DNA from: Pegea sp. RAD2-039
Lineage: Eukaryota; Chordata; Thaliacea; Salpida; Salpidae
NCBI GenBank assembly: GCA_034620365.1
Contig: JAQGEQ010000244.1
Location: forward strand, 310,001-374,000
Reading direction: 5' to 3'
DNA length: 64,000 bases
Position numbers and translations under genes: made by a program. Under the pieces are notes generated by a model. It ran no database searches. It was not told where the DNA came from and worked only from the letters and a program-made list of their open reading frames with translations. Numbering within the stretch: position 1 is the first letter of the stretch; each line of letters opens with the position of its first letter. This document shows positions 49,370 to 61,924 of the stretch, piece by piece.

Positions 49370-51420
49370 AACTTTCCAGTTTAGTGATTCAGAATATTTT
49401 AGATTCATAGTAGTATATCTACACATAGGAATTCCTACAGCTTTATTAATAACAGTTTGAAACTACAATTTAACAATATTTTTTATAACTCATCAAATAT
49501 TTATCCACCAGCACGACAAAGTAATTTCAAAATAGTGCTTTAAAAACGTTTAAAAGAAAAGATGAAAATTTAAAGAAATTCAAATGTCTTTACAAATGAC
49601 ACCACTTGTTGTTAGACAATAATTCTATTATTTGCAGTTGTAACTAAAAATTATAAAAATAATTCATCAAAAACCTCCAAAAAATATAATTTTAGCAACT
49701 AGATACTGAAAAGTTTATATTGGAATAATATTTTGTAGATCAACTTATTTAGAAAAATATAATTATTTTAAAAATAATTTTGATTTTTATAATATTATTT
49801 TATAATGATAAATTCTTTTTTTTTGTTTTTCATATCTCAGTTAAATTTATTCATTATTTCTAAACTCATCAACTTTTAGCACAAACGTAAAGTTATTTTT
49901 TATTACAATAAGTAGTTAAAGATTGTGTTTAAAATTAAGATCACTCAGAATCAAAATAATTAATTTCCATGAAGTTAATTTCCAACTGCTAGTTAGTTTA
50001 CTTCATGTTTTTAAATAAAATTTTCGATTAAAGTATAAACAAATATTTTATTAAAATCTATAGTTTAGTATAAATATAATAAACTGATTTACTCTTAGGT
50101 TCTCTTACTGTAAATTAGGTTTAAATATATAAATTATTCTAAAGAAGTTTTAATAACAGCTGTATTTTGCTTGAATTAATTTTTACTGTTATAATACCTA
50201 AATTAAAAAAACAAACATTGTAGTCTATCAAGATAGGTTGGATAAAAGATAAATAGGATGGTTACAGAAAAAGGTAGATTAACTTTTATATTCAAATAAT
50301 ATTTTTCCTAAAAAATCCAACATTTTTTCATATTTTATTGAAAAACTTACTATAAAATATAAAAAACCTTTTATTGCAGTTTTTCTTGTTAATGATAATC
50401 AATTCTAATTAAAATTATGTTTTAATTTAAATATAATTGTTGATTCGTTTATAGCAGATGATTTTCAATGAATAATAAAAATATTTTTGTCATTTTAATC
50501 AAAAATTTTAACTTTAAAATCAAAAGCTTGATTGGCTATTAGTTAGCTGCATGGTATCTTTTGTGATCAGCATCATTATTGCCACTATTAAAACATCTTT
50601 GCTTTATTTTCTTCATCATTTTATTCTTGCTTTATAACGTCACTTAGTTCCCATGTTTCGTTAAAGTCATTATTAAATAATTATTATTTTTTCGTTTCGA
50701 AAAATATTTTTTAGAAAAAAAGTTTAAATAACAAAGAATGGACAAATGAAAATAAGATAATTCAAATAAAATTATCACTAATAACCATTATTACAAACTA
50801 ACCAAATAAAATGATACTTTCTTCAATGGCATTAATAAAAAAATAAATAAAGTTAATTTTTTAAGATGGTTAATCAATATATATCTACAAATTGTTTATT
50901 TCAAAATCTTCTGCGTTTTGAAGAAGTAATACGTCTAATATTTCATAATATTTCTTTTACTATCATCTCTTTCGATCTAATAATTGTCAAAACAAAAGTC
51001 AATTTTATTAATTACATTCTCCTTCACAAGGTTGGTTTACTTAGAACTGTTAGAAAAAGTTTTCCTTTGACAACAATTTTGAAATATTTTTTTTTACATT
51101 TGGATGGTTATTAATTTTTAGATTATAATTTTCAAAGGACAAGATCAAAAGTTGCTGTGAATATATTTTTCAATTCTGAATAATTTTAATCAAAATGTAG
51201 TGAAGTATTTATTTATTTATTGTAGTAAGTTAGTGAAGTATTTATTTATTGTAAAAACAACTCATTGAATCTAGTTTCTATTCGTTTTTAAAAAATAGCT
51301 TTTGATTTAATGCAAAATAAACATTAATTTATTTTTTATAAACAGTTTATTGAAGATTAGAAATAACAAAACTTTTATAAAACAACTAATTGAAATAATA
51401 AATTTATTACAAAATTACAA
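49370..51420. other. AT-rich flank of the zinc-finger remnant
   Basis: 49370-50700 shows no repeat family or exon that I recognise and may be single-copy. 50700-50840 resembles the TAATGATAAGAATAAC phrase of the 8.8/33.6/48.3 kb blocks. A degenerate inverted R1 lies at ~50877-50990. The 82-codon frame 50866-51114 overlaps it and is not called. Confidence 0.45.
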
Positions 51421-51582
51421 ATGGTAAACTTACATTGTAAAAGCTTGGAAATCGGTGATATAGGATGTGCTATAAGTGATGATATTTAAAAAAAAGTAAG
51501 AGAAAGTGAAACGAAAGAAACTATTCGAGCAACACAAAGTGAAATGCAAAATAAAAAGCTGTTAAAGTTTCTCTATTTTTTT
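51421..51582 (+). pseudogene. possible ORF with internal TAA, unknown
   Basis: ATG opens MVNLHCKSLEIGDIGCAISD then DI and TAA (51487-51489). The frame continues with KKVRESETKETIRATQSEMQ and ends at TAA (51583). Its composition is more protein-like than the surrounding A/T DNA. A GTAAGA donor-like site at 51496 could mark an exon end. Unrecognised. Confidence 0.25.
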
Positions 51583-51589
51583 TAAAGTA

Positions 51590-53580
51590 GTTTTTCTTCT
51601 CTTCAGTTTATTTCAGAAAAGAAACCACCGCTTAGAACAAGAAAATATGATATATTTCATCTATTAAATACATTGTGCTAATTAATATATATTCAGATGT
51701 TAGCATTAATGACGAGAGTTGAAAATAATATATTTGCAGAATGTCAATTTTTTGATCGAATTAATCGACACATTGCCGATTTCAAAATTAACAAATGTTA
51801 CTGCGGAGGTTCACTAACAGAAGAAAGTAGTGACCAATTGGGAAATTATTTCTCTCTCTTATCATTTTATTTCAATCTAGTATTTGTCAGGGGAAAAGTT
51901 ATTATATATCTTTTATTTTTTTCAAACGTTTCATTTATTAAAAACTGTTAGACAATATTTATTTCTTTGACATCAGTCTTATACAAAATTATATCTTACC
52001 TGTAGTTGCAAAATACTTTTTAGTTTTAATTTTTCAAGTAATTCTTGATACTATATCTATTTAAAGTACTTTTTTTCTGAAGCTAGTTTCATGAAATTGA
52101 ATATAACTTATATAAATACAAAAAATAATGTTTTGTAAGTTCAACGTAATTGGGCTTGACTATTCATCTAACAGATCTATATAAAATTATCCATTAATTT
52201 GCTAACTTTGCTAGCCATCTTAGACCAACAATAAGACTTTATAAATTCTGATCAAAGTCAACGTTGTTAGATTAAATTATTATAAAATCAAGTTTAATGA
52301 AAGTTGCCTTAACTGAAAATTATACTTAAATTTTGTCATCTATACAGATCTTGTCGTAATACTTTCTTTCTGAATTTAATAAATTTAATGAGTTGGAAAA
52401 TATTTGCAAAAACATAGCCTAAAGCAATAGAAAGTTTTATTATTATAATTATTTATCGTCAGCGACGTCTAGCGTCAAATTTTTCGACTTATAAAAGAAT
52501 AACCTAAAACATTTTTTTTTCTAATTTTATATAAAACCGCTTTTAGTTAAACAAACAATTTTATTATTAGGTAAAGCCCTTTTCTGTAGATCAAGTTTTT
52601 ATATTAATACTTTAGATCAATACATTTTATAAATTAAAGTTTAATATTTTATCACAAAAACTTAAGCTACGAAGAAAACAAGAAATGTTTTCGAAAAGAC
52701 GAATTTATGTTTATAATAATTGTGACAGTAATAAGAAAAACATTTTATTGTCAACTGACATTAGTAATCTGAGGAAAGTTGTTTAAACTCATATTCTATG
52801 CAACTAGAAAAAGATTAAATTAAACTGTTAAAAAATCTTGTTTGGGTTGCAATTAGAAAAATTCAGCAGATCATTTAAAGACGCGTCTTTTCACTTGAAT
52901 AATTTGGGTTTTCTTTTAAATTATATTCGTAACTTAGTTTTTTAATCTTATTACAAATTTTTGAACAAAATTTCTTTACAAAAAGTTATTTCTTACAAGC
53001 AGACAGAAACTAACAACATTGACTTCGATCAGAATTTATAAAGTCTTTTTGTTGGTCTAAGATGGTTAGCAAAGTTGGCAATTTAATGGATAATCTTATT
53101 TAGATTTGTTAAATAATAAGTTGAACTTAGAAAACATTTTTTCAATTCAATAAATAAAATATTAACTTAACTTATCGGAAAAACATAAAATATACAAAAT
53201 AATTAATGCTTTATAACGTTTATAACTTTTATGGTAATTAATAGATATAAATAAAACTACTGTTAGTAATTAAGCAATTTCAATAAAATTATTGATAGTA
53301 TTGAGTACTTATTTTTAAGCCATTACCTGTAGTTATTTAACTGATTAATAAAAAAAATCTCCAAAAAACTATATGTTTGAAGCTAAGAATTACATTTTAA
53401 TTATCATGCTTTCTTAAGTTGGACTTGAAATGGTTGAATTCTATCTTAATAAGCAAAGCCTTTTTTTACGAATGATCTTGTAAACGCTAATTTTAATGCT
53501 GACTTAGATAGTTTAAACGAAAAGTTATTATTTTACATATCATTAATTACACTGTGGAATTTTGACTCATAAAGCAACAG
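51590..53580. repeat. R1 (minus), R2 (minus) and AT-rich DNA
   Basis: Inverted R1 at ~51764-51893, giving the 84-codon frame 51697-51951, which I treat as a repeat reading. Inverted R2 core at ~52415-52490. Two short segments around TTATAAATTCTGATC and TTTGTTGGTCTAAGATGG (52215 and 53030) are inverted to each other, ~0.8 kb apart. No gene seen. Confidence 0.55.
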
Positions 53581-55920
53581 TTTAACAATGCATCTCAAGA
53601 AAAAAGGGAAAATAATCTTGTAAGATCTATAAGTAGATCTATATTTAGTTGCAGTTTGTAGAGCTTTTTTTTATTGTACATAAAATAATTTGAAAAAAAC
53701 ATGAAAACTTTTTTTTGACTCAACAATAACTGTTATATAATTTAATCTATATTTAAGCCAACGAGATAATTTTTTATTTTTTATTCACTTTTACAAGATC
53801 TTTTTTGTAAACTGTAATTTTGAGAAAACTAAAACTTGAGGTTAAACTTTTTTATAATTTAAACTAAACTCTTAATTTAAAAAGAAATTCTATCAAACAC
53901 TTAGAAAAAAATTAATTAAAAATTATAACAGTCATTTTTAAACAAAACATAATTTTATATTTATAGTAAAAAGAAACCTTTTGAAACTGATTTTAGGAAA
54001 ATTGATTAATAGCAAGTTGTAAAAACATAATTTACCTATTTTTTATAGAAAAAATGTTTTTGTTGTTTAAAATAGATTAAGCTTATACGGAAAATTGAAT
54101 TTTGGAAAGTCAGTTTTGTCCGGACAAATACTAGATCAAAAAAATTAATTTATGTAAGAATAAATTAAAGAAACTGTAGCAAACTTTCTTGCAATTGCAT
54201 TCAATTTTTTTGAAGTGGACAACCTTGGTGATGTCCTTAAAATAAATTAGTTGAAGTTGGTTAGTAACCTTGTCTCTGAAAACTTCATGAAATTCAGAAT
54301 AGTTGTATAACTGCTGAAAACATGTATTTTATCGATAAGAAATTTTATGATTTTTTAATAAGTTCAAACAATATTTCAACAAACAATGAAAACTTGAATA
54401 AGAAGAATGTTTCTTAATATTATAAATAAAAGGAATTAAACAAATTGAAAAACTATTTCTGGTAACTTTTATGTTTAGCTAAATTTGCAAGACCATAAAA
54501 TTAATAATGGTTTAGAAGTAATTGTCTAAACTAAAATTATTTTGTTTAATTATTTACTTTGGCTGAAAAATAAACAAAATAATATGTGTGAATATTATCA
54601 AAATATCTTAAACTAAGTATCATAGTAATATTTTTGTTAATGACATTAGTCAAAACTCTAAATGTTAAGTTGACATTTTGAAGCTATAAGCTATATAATG
54701 AGTGAATTAAAAACTTTTTTGGGGTTAAACTTTCTGATATTCAACATATAGCTAATTTGAAATTAAAGTTTGTACAAAATTGTGCTTTGGTATTAAGAAT
54801 TTTACTTTGTTCTTTATTGAATCCAAAACTGTAAGTCTAAGAAAGGCTAATTTAAAAGGTTGGTTTTTTCTACGTTGGCCTGGATAAGAAAATTGTATCT
54901 CGTACGTCATTATAAAATGTGATAATGTTAATTGAATTATAAACAGAATTTTGAAATTCAAATTTAGGTGAAATTTATTTTATCACTCAACAACACTTCA
55001 TTTCATAATGACGTAATCGAACAGGTTGACGTTGATAAAAATATCATAACTTCTTACTGTTGTTGTTAGATAACTCGCACAGTAAGAAGGTTGAAGCAAA
55101 AATGATGACCAATTCATATTAAAGTAATTTTTTGTGTTGTCAATTTAAGCAAAAAGATCTAACTGCAACTTTCTCATTCCTAAAATTTCAAAATCATAAT
55201 ATTTTGTGAACTTTTGATAAAAACAAATATAGGATTATAAACAAAAGATTTCATTTTACTAAAGTTATCAATTATTTGGATGATTGTTGTCAGATATATT
55301 TTAAAAAATGGTTTTAAATTTTTTCTAATAACCTTTCTTTATAAATAACTCATATCATACTATCGATCTCAATTTTAAATTATTTTCGTCTTTCGAATTT
55401 ATCACAAAGAAACAAAATTATAGTTTTAAAAAAAAAGAAGAATTTTCTAAACCTTACTAACCAGCTGTAAAAATTCAAAAATTGTTTCTTTGTTTTTTGA
55501 TATTGTAGCATAAATACAAATTTAAAGCTAAATAATTTGAGTATTGATAGCTAAAGAAATTCAATTGTTTAAAAATTCAATTTTGAAACTAAATTATTTA
55601 TTTAAATAAAAAATCAGTTCAAACACTTTTCCACTGAAGCCACTCTCATATGACAGCAGAATGTTTTTCCTTTTTTGTGATAATTAAAATAACTATAAAC
55701 TCGTGGTATTCGAAAACATTGATTGTTTACTTTTAAACTTAAATAAATTAAAGAAAATAATATGGTTTATAGTGCTTCATAAATTATATCAAACTTAAGA
55801 AAAAGTAATTGTTTTGCGTAAGTAACCATTTTTTTAAATAAAATTATAAAATACTAATCAAACTTTGTTGATTTTTGTATTTATAGTTGAACAAGTTAAC
55901 GGTAGATGTCGCTAGATGTC
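53580..55920 (+). repeat. 2.3 kb direct duplicate of 2.03-4.35 kb
   Basis: Second copy of the block described at 2030, with R1 at 54119-54235. In this copy the R1 hairpin has decayed (GTGGACAACCTTGGTGAT). The frame at 54752-54961 (-) also exists in the first copy as a broken frame and is not called. Confidence 0.85.
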
Positions 55921-58900
55921 ATTGATGATAAATGATAAGTATGATTGTAATACTTTTATTAACGACATCAGTCAAAAGTCTAATCGTTAAGATGATCTTT
56001 TGTTGCTGCAAGCTATATAGTGACTGAATTCAAGACGTTTTTTGAGTTAAGGTTTCTCATATTCAACATATAGCCGATGTCAAAATAAGTTTGTTATATA
56101 ATTTATGTTTTTATGTTGCACATACTGTTACCCGAATGACAACATATATTTTTATTATTTTACTGTCATAAAAAATAACAATATAGAATTATCTTCTCTA
56201 ACACATTCATTATTTATTTTCTAATTTAAGTAGTTTTAAGAAAATATTAATTTTTACTTTATAATGTATATTATATTTAAGCAAAATTGTTTGTTTTGTG
56301 TAAGTAAAATTGCTTTTTATTCAATATCATAAAAACAAACTAATGTTTAATTAGTTTTTGATTTTTATAGTCGAAAAAGTTGACGCTAGACGTCGCTGAT
56401 GATAAATTATTTTGAAACCTTTGTATTGCTTCAGGCTATGTTTTTGTAAGTGATATTTGATAACTTGAATTTTAAGGCTTACTTTTAAATTTTGTGAAAA
56501 TTATGAATATTTAGGTTTATATTGAAAACAAACTATCTTAACAAGTAGATTTTCGTTTAAAAAAATGAAAATTTTGAAAGCAAATTATTTTTGTTTATTT
56601 TTATATTTAAAGAAAATTAAATCTTGTTAATATGCTTACTTGTGTAATACAGAAATTATCAAACTAATTACTATTTTATCTTGCCAGATGCTGCTGATTG
56701 AAAACATTTTTTATCTTCATTTTATTCGATTTATTATTTCAAAAATTTTAAGCTTCCTATTTTTTTACTAGAAAACATGTTAATATGTAAACAAATCATT
56801 GTTTTACTTAAACAAACATATTTAAATTTGAAACTAAAATATATCAAAACTCTTTATTCTAACTTAGCTACCATCAGCAATTAGGCAAATTTCAATAAAA
56901 ACTTTGTTAGTAGCGAGTATCTACTTTTAATACACCACTGGTACGAATTTAACTAATTAATTGAGTTGGATTTACTATTTCACTGTTTTTTTGTAAAGCA
57001 TTTTTGTTGCTTTGTTTTGTGATTTTTACAATGAAGCTTATAAACTGCTTATCTTCTAAGATTTTATTTTAAAGTATAGTTATTATTTTAGATATTAATA
57101 ATTGTATTTTGGAATTTTGAATAAAAGAGTTTGAGCTTAGCTATTTATGCCTAGTTAAAAAAAATATAAATGCAATTTGTAGTTGCAAAAGATTTTTATT
57201 TCTTTATTATTATAGAAACAATGCATTGTTATCTTCTTAGTAACATTCAGAAAAACTCATGTTCTCCTGACAAATACTAGATGAGAAGATTTTTTATATA
57301 AAGAAATAATCTTTAATCTTTAGCGTGAAATGAAACAAATAAACATAATTTTTGATATCGACCGTTTGTCGATAGAATAATTCGACAAATACAATTAACA
57401 AGTAACAAGCAAACTTTCAAATTAAAAATTGCTTGATTATTTCGTTTGGTAAGAATACTTGAGGAAAGTTTCAATTTAACTCCAAATATTTGTGAATATT
57501 AAAGTTTTTGTAATTTGTAATTTTTATTGATTTGATTAACAAAAACTAATGATGATTACTTCTTAAAAACATTTTATTTATTTTTATTTGAGAATATCGC
57601 AAACATTTCTAATTGTTCCAGTAAATCTATGATGGAATTTAGTGGGTAGCAAAAAAGTCAATAAAAAGTTTTAGTAAAAACTAGCAATATTGAGCTATAA
57701 AATTAATATTTTTAAAATTTTAAACTTAAAATTATTTTTTTCACTCTTTCATATTAAATAGCGATTTATAAAAAAAAATTATGTACTTGCGTGAAACATT
57801 TTACACATTATGATTTTTCAAATTTAATCATAATTCTTAAGTGAAAAAAGTGGTTTGTTTATATATTAACATGGTTGTCAGTATATAAAGATAAAGCTTA
57901 AAAAAAATAAATAAATAAATCAAATAATAGATGTAATGAGAAAACAAAATTGACAAATATTTGATGTCAAAATGATATTCACGCCATGTAATTCTATTAA
58001 TAGAAACATCCCAGCAGATTTAACTTTGAAAGTAAACTTAATTTTGTTAGTTTTTTTTTTCGGATTAATCTATCGACGAGTAGTCGATAACAAAAATTTA
58101 CTCTGTTCACAGTGTATTATAATGATAACGAAAAATGTTTTTCATTATAACAACATTGTTTCATCTAGTATTTGTCCGGAGAAAAATTATTTTTGAAAAA
58201 TATTAGTCAATTAAAAAATTTAAATTATATAGAATCAGAAGAATAGTTTTATATGTTGACAATAAAAACAAAATAAATTGCTTCTGATAATTTTATTTAA
58301 CTTATCAAAGATTTTTCTAATTTTAGTGGAAATTTTTTCAGAATATTTTTTTAAATTTATGCTTTGGAAATTCATAGTCGCTAAGTTGAGTCAAATTTTT
58401 GTAACCGTCAATTAGTTTTTATTTACAGATTTCAGCACAAGAGTTATTGAAAAAAGTGTTTAAATGTTTTGTAAGGTCAATTCATTGAAAATAATTATTT
58501 GTCTGACAGATAAGAGGAAGAAAGTTTGTTAAAAAGTTTAAATTTACTTCTAAATTCAAAGTTAAATAAATAATTTGTTTTTAAAATTGTATTTTTTTAT
58601 TGATACGAAAAGCTACTAGTTAAAATTGTTCTGTTTTCAGTTTAATCTTAATTATTCATAATTTCAAACAAAGTTTGAAAGTAAACCTTAAAATTCAATT
58701 TATCAAATATCACTTACGAAAACATAGCCTGAAGCAATGCAAGGATTTCAAAATTAATTATCTTCAGCGACGTCTAGCGTCAAATTTTTCTACTATAGAA
58801 ACATAAAACTCAAAAATCTTTAATAAGATTGTTATAAAAACATTTTTATTTACCAAAACAATCAATTTTGCTTTAATTAATTATATTTTATGTGGTTCTC

Positions 58901-59480
58901 AATAATCTTTTTTTAATTAGTTCTAATTACACAAGATGTTTAGGTTATTATTTTAACTCTTTTTAACTTCATCTAATTAGCTGAATATTTTATTTTAATT
59001 TCCAAACTCAACAATTTTGGTCATTTAATTATTTTTAAACATTAGTAAAAACGTCAAAAGCTTTTTGAAGAAAAAAACTGAATGTATGATTCCATAAATA
59101 TTTAGTGATATCAAAATAATTTGCAATTTAACAGAACCATAATATTTCATGAATAAAACTCTATAGAAAAATCAAAGCAATTATGACCTTAAGATAAAAA
59201 TATTCAGTTATTTATGCTATATTTTACGGATATAATCTATTTGATCATTAATTAAAGTTTTTTACAAGTTAAACAATCTTTTTATTTTAGATATAGTTAA
59301 AAACAACAAACATTTTTGTTTCCTTTTCACAATATCTATGGGCGAATCGTAATATTTCAATATTTTGTTAAATTTCAAACTTGTGATTGACTTTTAATGT
59401 CGAATGAAACTTTATACAAATGCTTCATGAAAGTTGTTCATTTACATTTCTTTAATGTTTTCAGCATTTTGATGTTCACA
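55920..59480 (+). repeat. repeat mosaic 55.9-59.5 kb
   Basis: R2 cores at ~56370-56450 and, inverted, ~58715-58797; R1 at 57267-57375 and, inverted, 58070-58178. 58600-59000 matches 16.76-17.15 kb. 59000-59480 is AT-rich, apparently unique and separates that repeat from gene fragment copy 2. No gene seen. Confidence 0.65.
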
Positions 59481-59487
59481 TTTTATT

Positions 59488-59695
59488 TCTAATCTAATAG
59501 AGGTTACTCAACAAAAATTAGTTTATGATGATGACGTAATTACTGAAGAACAATTTGATGATGCTTGTTTTGATGAAAGAATGTGGTTAATAATGAAAAT
59601 AATTTTGCCACTAAACGTGAATATATATCTTTAGTATCAATAGTAATTTAGTTAAATTATCATCTAATGTCTTAGAGAAGAATTGTTTAAACTAT
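59488..59695 (+). pseudogene. unidentified gene fragment, copy 2
   Basis: Encodes NLIEVTQQKLVYDDDVITEE and FDDACFDERMW, matching 17155-17280. It then needs a frame change to read NENNFATKREY and, after a 2-nt insertion, NLVKLSSNVLEKNCLN. It is acidic and unrecognised. About 480 bp separates it from the shared upstream repeat, which is contiguous in the 17-kb copy. Confidence 0.5.
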
Positions 59696-59879
59696 TTAAA
59701 TAATTATTATTAAAATTTACAAATAATGAATCAGTTATGTAAGGATGTTAACCAAATATGAAAAAGTACATTACAAACTTGAAGGTTTTATTTTCAATCT
59801 TGCCATGTTTACATTAGCTAAGATTTGTTTCAAAGAATATCTTCAGCTAAAAAAAAAAACAAATTTCCATTAGGGAGTT

Positions 59880-60860
59880 GTTTTAGAGTAAATTGCAGGA
59901 AGTTCAAAATCATATCGACTTACTCGTTGCACATGACTGCGTCCGACTTACGTCATATAAGCAAGAAAGTTAACTAAACGGGAAATCCCCTCTTCAATTG
60001 AGATAGTTGGTTTGTGAATAAAATGACTAAAAAAATTATAAATATAAAAAAATATAATTTTGATGTGGCTACCAGACAAGATTATACAAACATGATTCGA
60101 TTAACTATTAATTGTTGCTATGAGAAAAGAAAATAAGAAGATCATGAAAGTGGTCCAAAAATTGAGAAGAGACAGTGACTTATAATGATGACGTCACTTA
60201 ATGATGATGATGACTTCATTTTAATATTTTGTCAAAATCTTTTTATGCAAAGTTGTTTGTGATTTGATGACTTCACAAATCCACTAGTGACTTCATCATC
60301 AATATTCAACGTCAAACTCGTAAATTGATCATGACGTCATCAGTATCATTCACTCCAATAAGTCTGAAAGTAATGATTATGTCGACAGTTCAAGAGTTGA
60401 TGACGTCACTAAATTTGGTTTTTGATTTGATGTCACATAAACGTTGTTTCCTGAGAAAGTCATTTATGGTGATGAAGTCCTTTTATATTGTGGTATGGTT
60501 GAGTGTAGTGACGTCATTAGTAAGAAGTTTAGACAAGCTACAGAAGGCGAAAGAATTAAATACAACGTAAAATTATGCTGTGAACAAATTTGACGTCATC
60601 AGTTTTGATAGTAAAGAAGTAAAATCAAATTTTGAACAAACAACTGATACATTGATAAACGGGTAGGATTGAGTGACGTCATCATCATCGATTTGATGAT
60701 AAAATTGATTACGACATTATGATAATAATAATGACGTCATCAGTATATCTTCATATAACATTTAAAGTGATGATAGCAACGATGACGTCATTAATAACTA
60801 GTCATAAGTGTATGAGTTTACTTTGAAAACTACTCGAATTAGTCTACGTCATCATCATAA
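59880..60860. promoter_or_regulatory. candidate regulatory region: kappaB site plus CRE cluster
   Basis: GGGAAATCCCC at 59980-59990 fits the NF-kappaB/Rel consensus exactly, with a half-CRE (TTACGTCA) about 30 bp before it. Eight perfect TGACGTCA palindromes (ATF/CREB type) follow at 60189, 60332, 60401, 60509, 60591, 60674, 60732 and 60783. Repetitive GATGA/TCATCA sequence surrounds them. No promoter or start site can be assigned. TGACGTCA is also over-represented elsewhere in the window, so part of this may be sequence bias rather than binding sites. Confidence 0.4.
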
Positions 60861-60869
60861 TCCAAACTG

Positions 60870-61340
60870 TAATTGAAAAAATTCAAAGTATAAAACATTT
60901 TAACCAACTCTTGTAGTAGTTGAAAGTTATATTCAAGGAAAACGTTAATAAAAACTATTAAATGTTATTTTAGTTCTTGTTTCTAAGTTATTTTATCAAT
61001 GATCACTGTATCAAGTTAGACAACAACGTTACATATTTAGAATGAAGTAAACAGTTTAAAACTAAATGTACAACAAAATTTAAACTTAAAAAAAAACTTG
61101 TAGATTTACAGCTCATTAAAAAGTTATGAAACGATAAAAAATTATAAGGGCAAATTAATAGATAGTATTGCTTTTATGATACGTAAAAGAATTGTAACTT
61201 ATTTGAAAATTAATTGTATGTAAGTTTTATGACTTCTTTTTTATAAATGATAGTCAACAGCAACCAGACAGCTAAACACAACAATCAGTATTTACATAAT
61301 TTACATCAACCAAAATACTTCTTATACATCTTAACGAATT
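60870..61340. other. AT-rich spacer upstream of the tail-anchored exons
   Basis: No repeat family recognised. Acceptor-like AAATGATAG with a CAA/CAG-rich stretch (61245-61285) may be an earlier exon of the plus-strand gene, but phases do not settle it. Confidence 0.3.
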
Positions 61341-61348
61341 TTTCTTAG

Positions 61349-61630
61349 AAATTGTCAACCAATAAACAAATATTTGCACAAGCACACCAGCTACTAGTTG
61401 ATTTATTTTATACTTATTCAAAAGAGTTGAAAATTTAAAATCAAATTTTTTGGAAAAACATAAAATTAGATTTATTAGATATTATAAGATATATTTAAAA
61501 TTAGATTGATAAACTCTTAATTGATTCCTCAATACGCAATCAGCTACGAAATGATCTAAAATCCAAACTAACTGCTGTCCTCGTGTCTGTCATCGTTTCT
61601 ATTATCTTTTTGATCTTCATTAAAAAATAA
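61349..61630 (+). CDS. 3' exons of a possible tail-anchored membrane protein
   Basis: Exon 61505-61630 follows an acceptor (AAATTAG) and encodes IDKLLIDSSIRNQLRNDLK, SKL, then a C-terminal hydrophobic helix (TAVLVSVIVSIIFLIF) and IKK before TAA. The layout is that of tail-anchored proteins (SNAREs and similar), but no family motif is visible. A candidate upstream exon, 61349-61396 (KLSTNKQIFAQAHQLL), follows TTTTTCTTAG and joins in phase 0 through a weak donor (GTTGAT). Earlier exons were not resolved. A good acceptor (TTTTATTTTGCAG, ending ~61710) beyond the stop may mark a 3' UTR or alternative last exon. It converges on the large minus-strand gene. Confidence 0.4.
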
Positions 61631-61843
61631 GTTAAAACTTTTACTTGATCATTTCAACAAATTTTTATAACTACATAAAGTTACCAATATTATTTTCTTT
61701 TATTTTGCAGTACATTTTGTTTTATTATGTGGCAAATGGCAGGTCACTTACAGATAACTAAAACTGAAACACAAAATTAAACGTTGGAAAAGAAGTATTA
61801 CATTCATACATGTTATACTTATATTACGCTATAAGCATATACT

Positions 61844-61849
61844 AATAAA
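61844..61849 (+). terminator. candidate poly(A) signal AATAAA
   Basis: Plus-strand AATAAA about 215 nt past the stop of the possible tail-anchored protein, and about 75 nt before the convergent gene's stop. Confidence 0.45.
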
Positions 61850-61924
61850 ACACTTTACAAAAATTAGATAACAAAGTTTTATATTGATAAACATTAAAAG
61901 AGACACAAGTAAATTTTAGGAAAA

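Noticed and set aside
51697-51951. 84-codon plus-strand frame
   Set aside because: It spans an inverted R1 module. The C-terminal phrase (NLVFVR) is just motif 1 translated, and R1 interiors differ in length between copies, so a protein is not conserved.
57972-58196. 74-codon plus-strand frame
   Set aside because: Covers an inverted R1 module (hairpin to motif 1), with no relation to frames in other R1 copies.
60325-60570. 81-codon plus-strand open frame
   Set aside because: It reads through repeated TGACGTCA/TGATGA sequence, giving Met/Ser/Thr-rich low-information protein. It is explained by the motif cluster.
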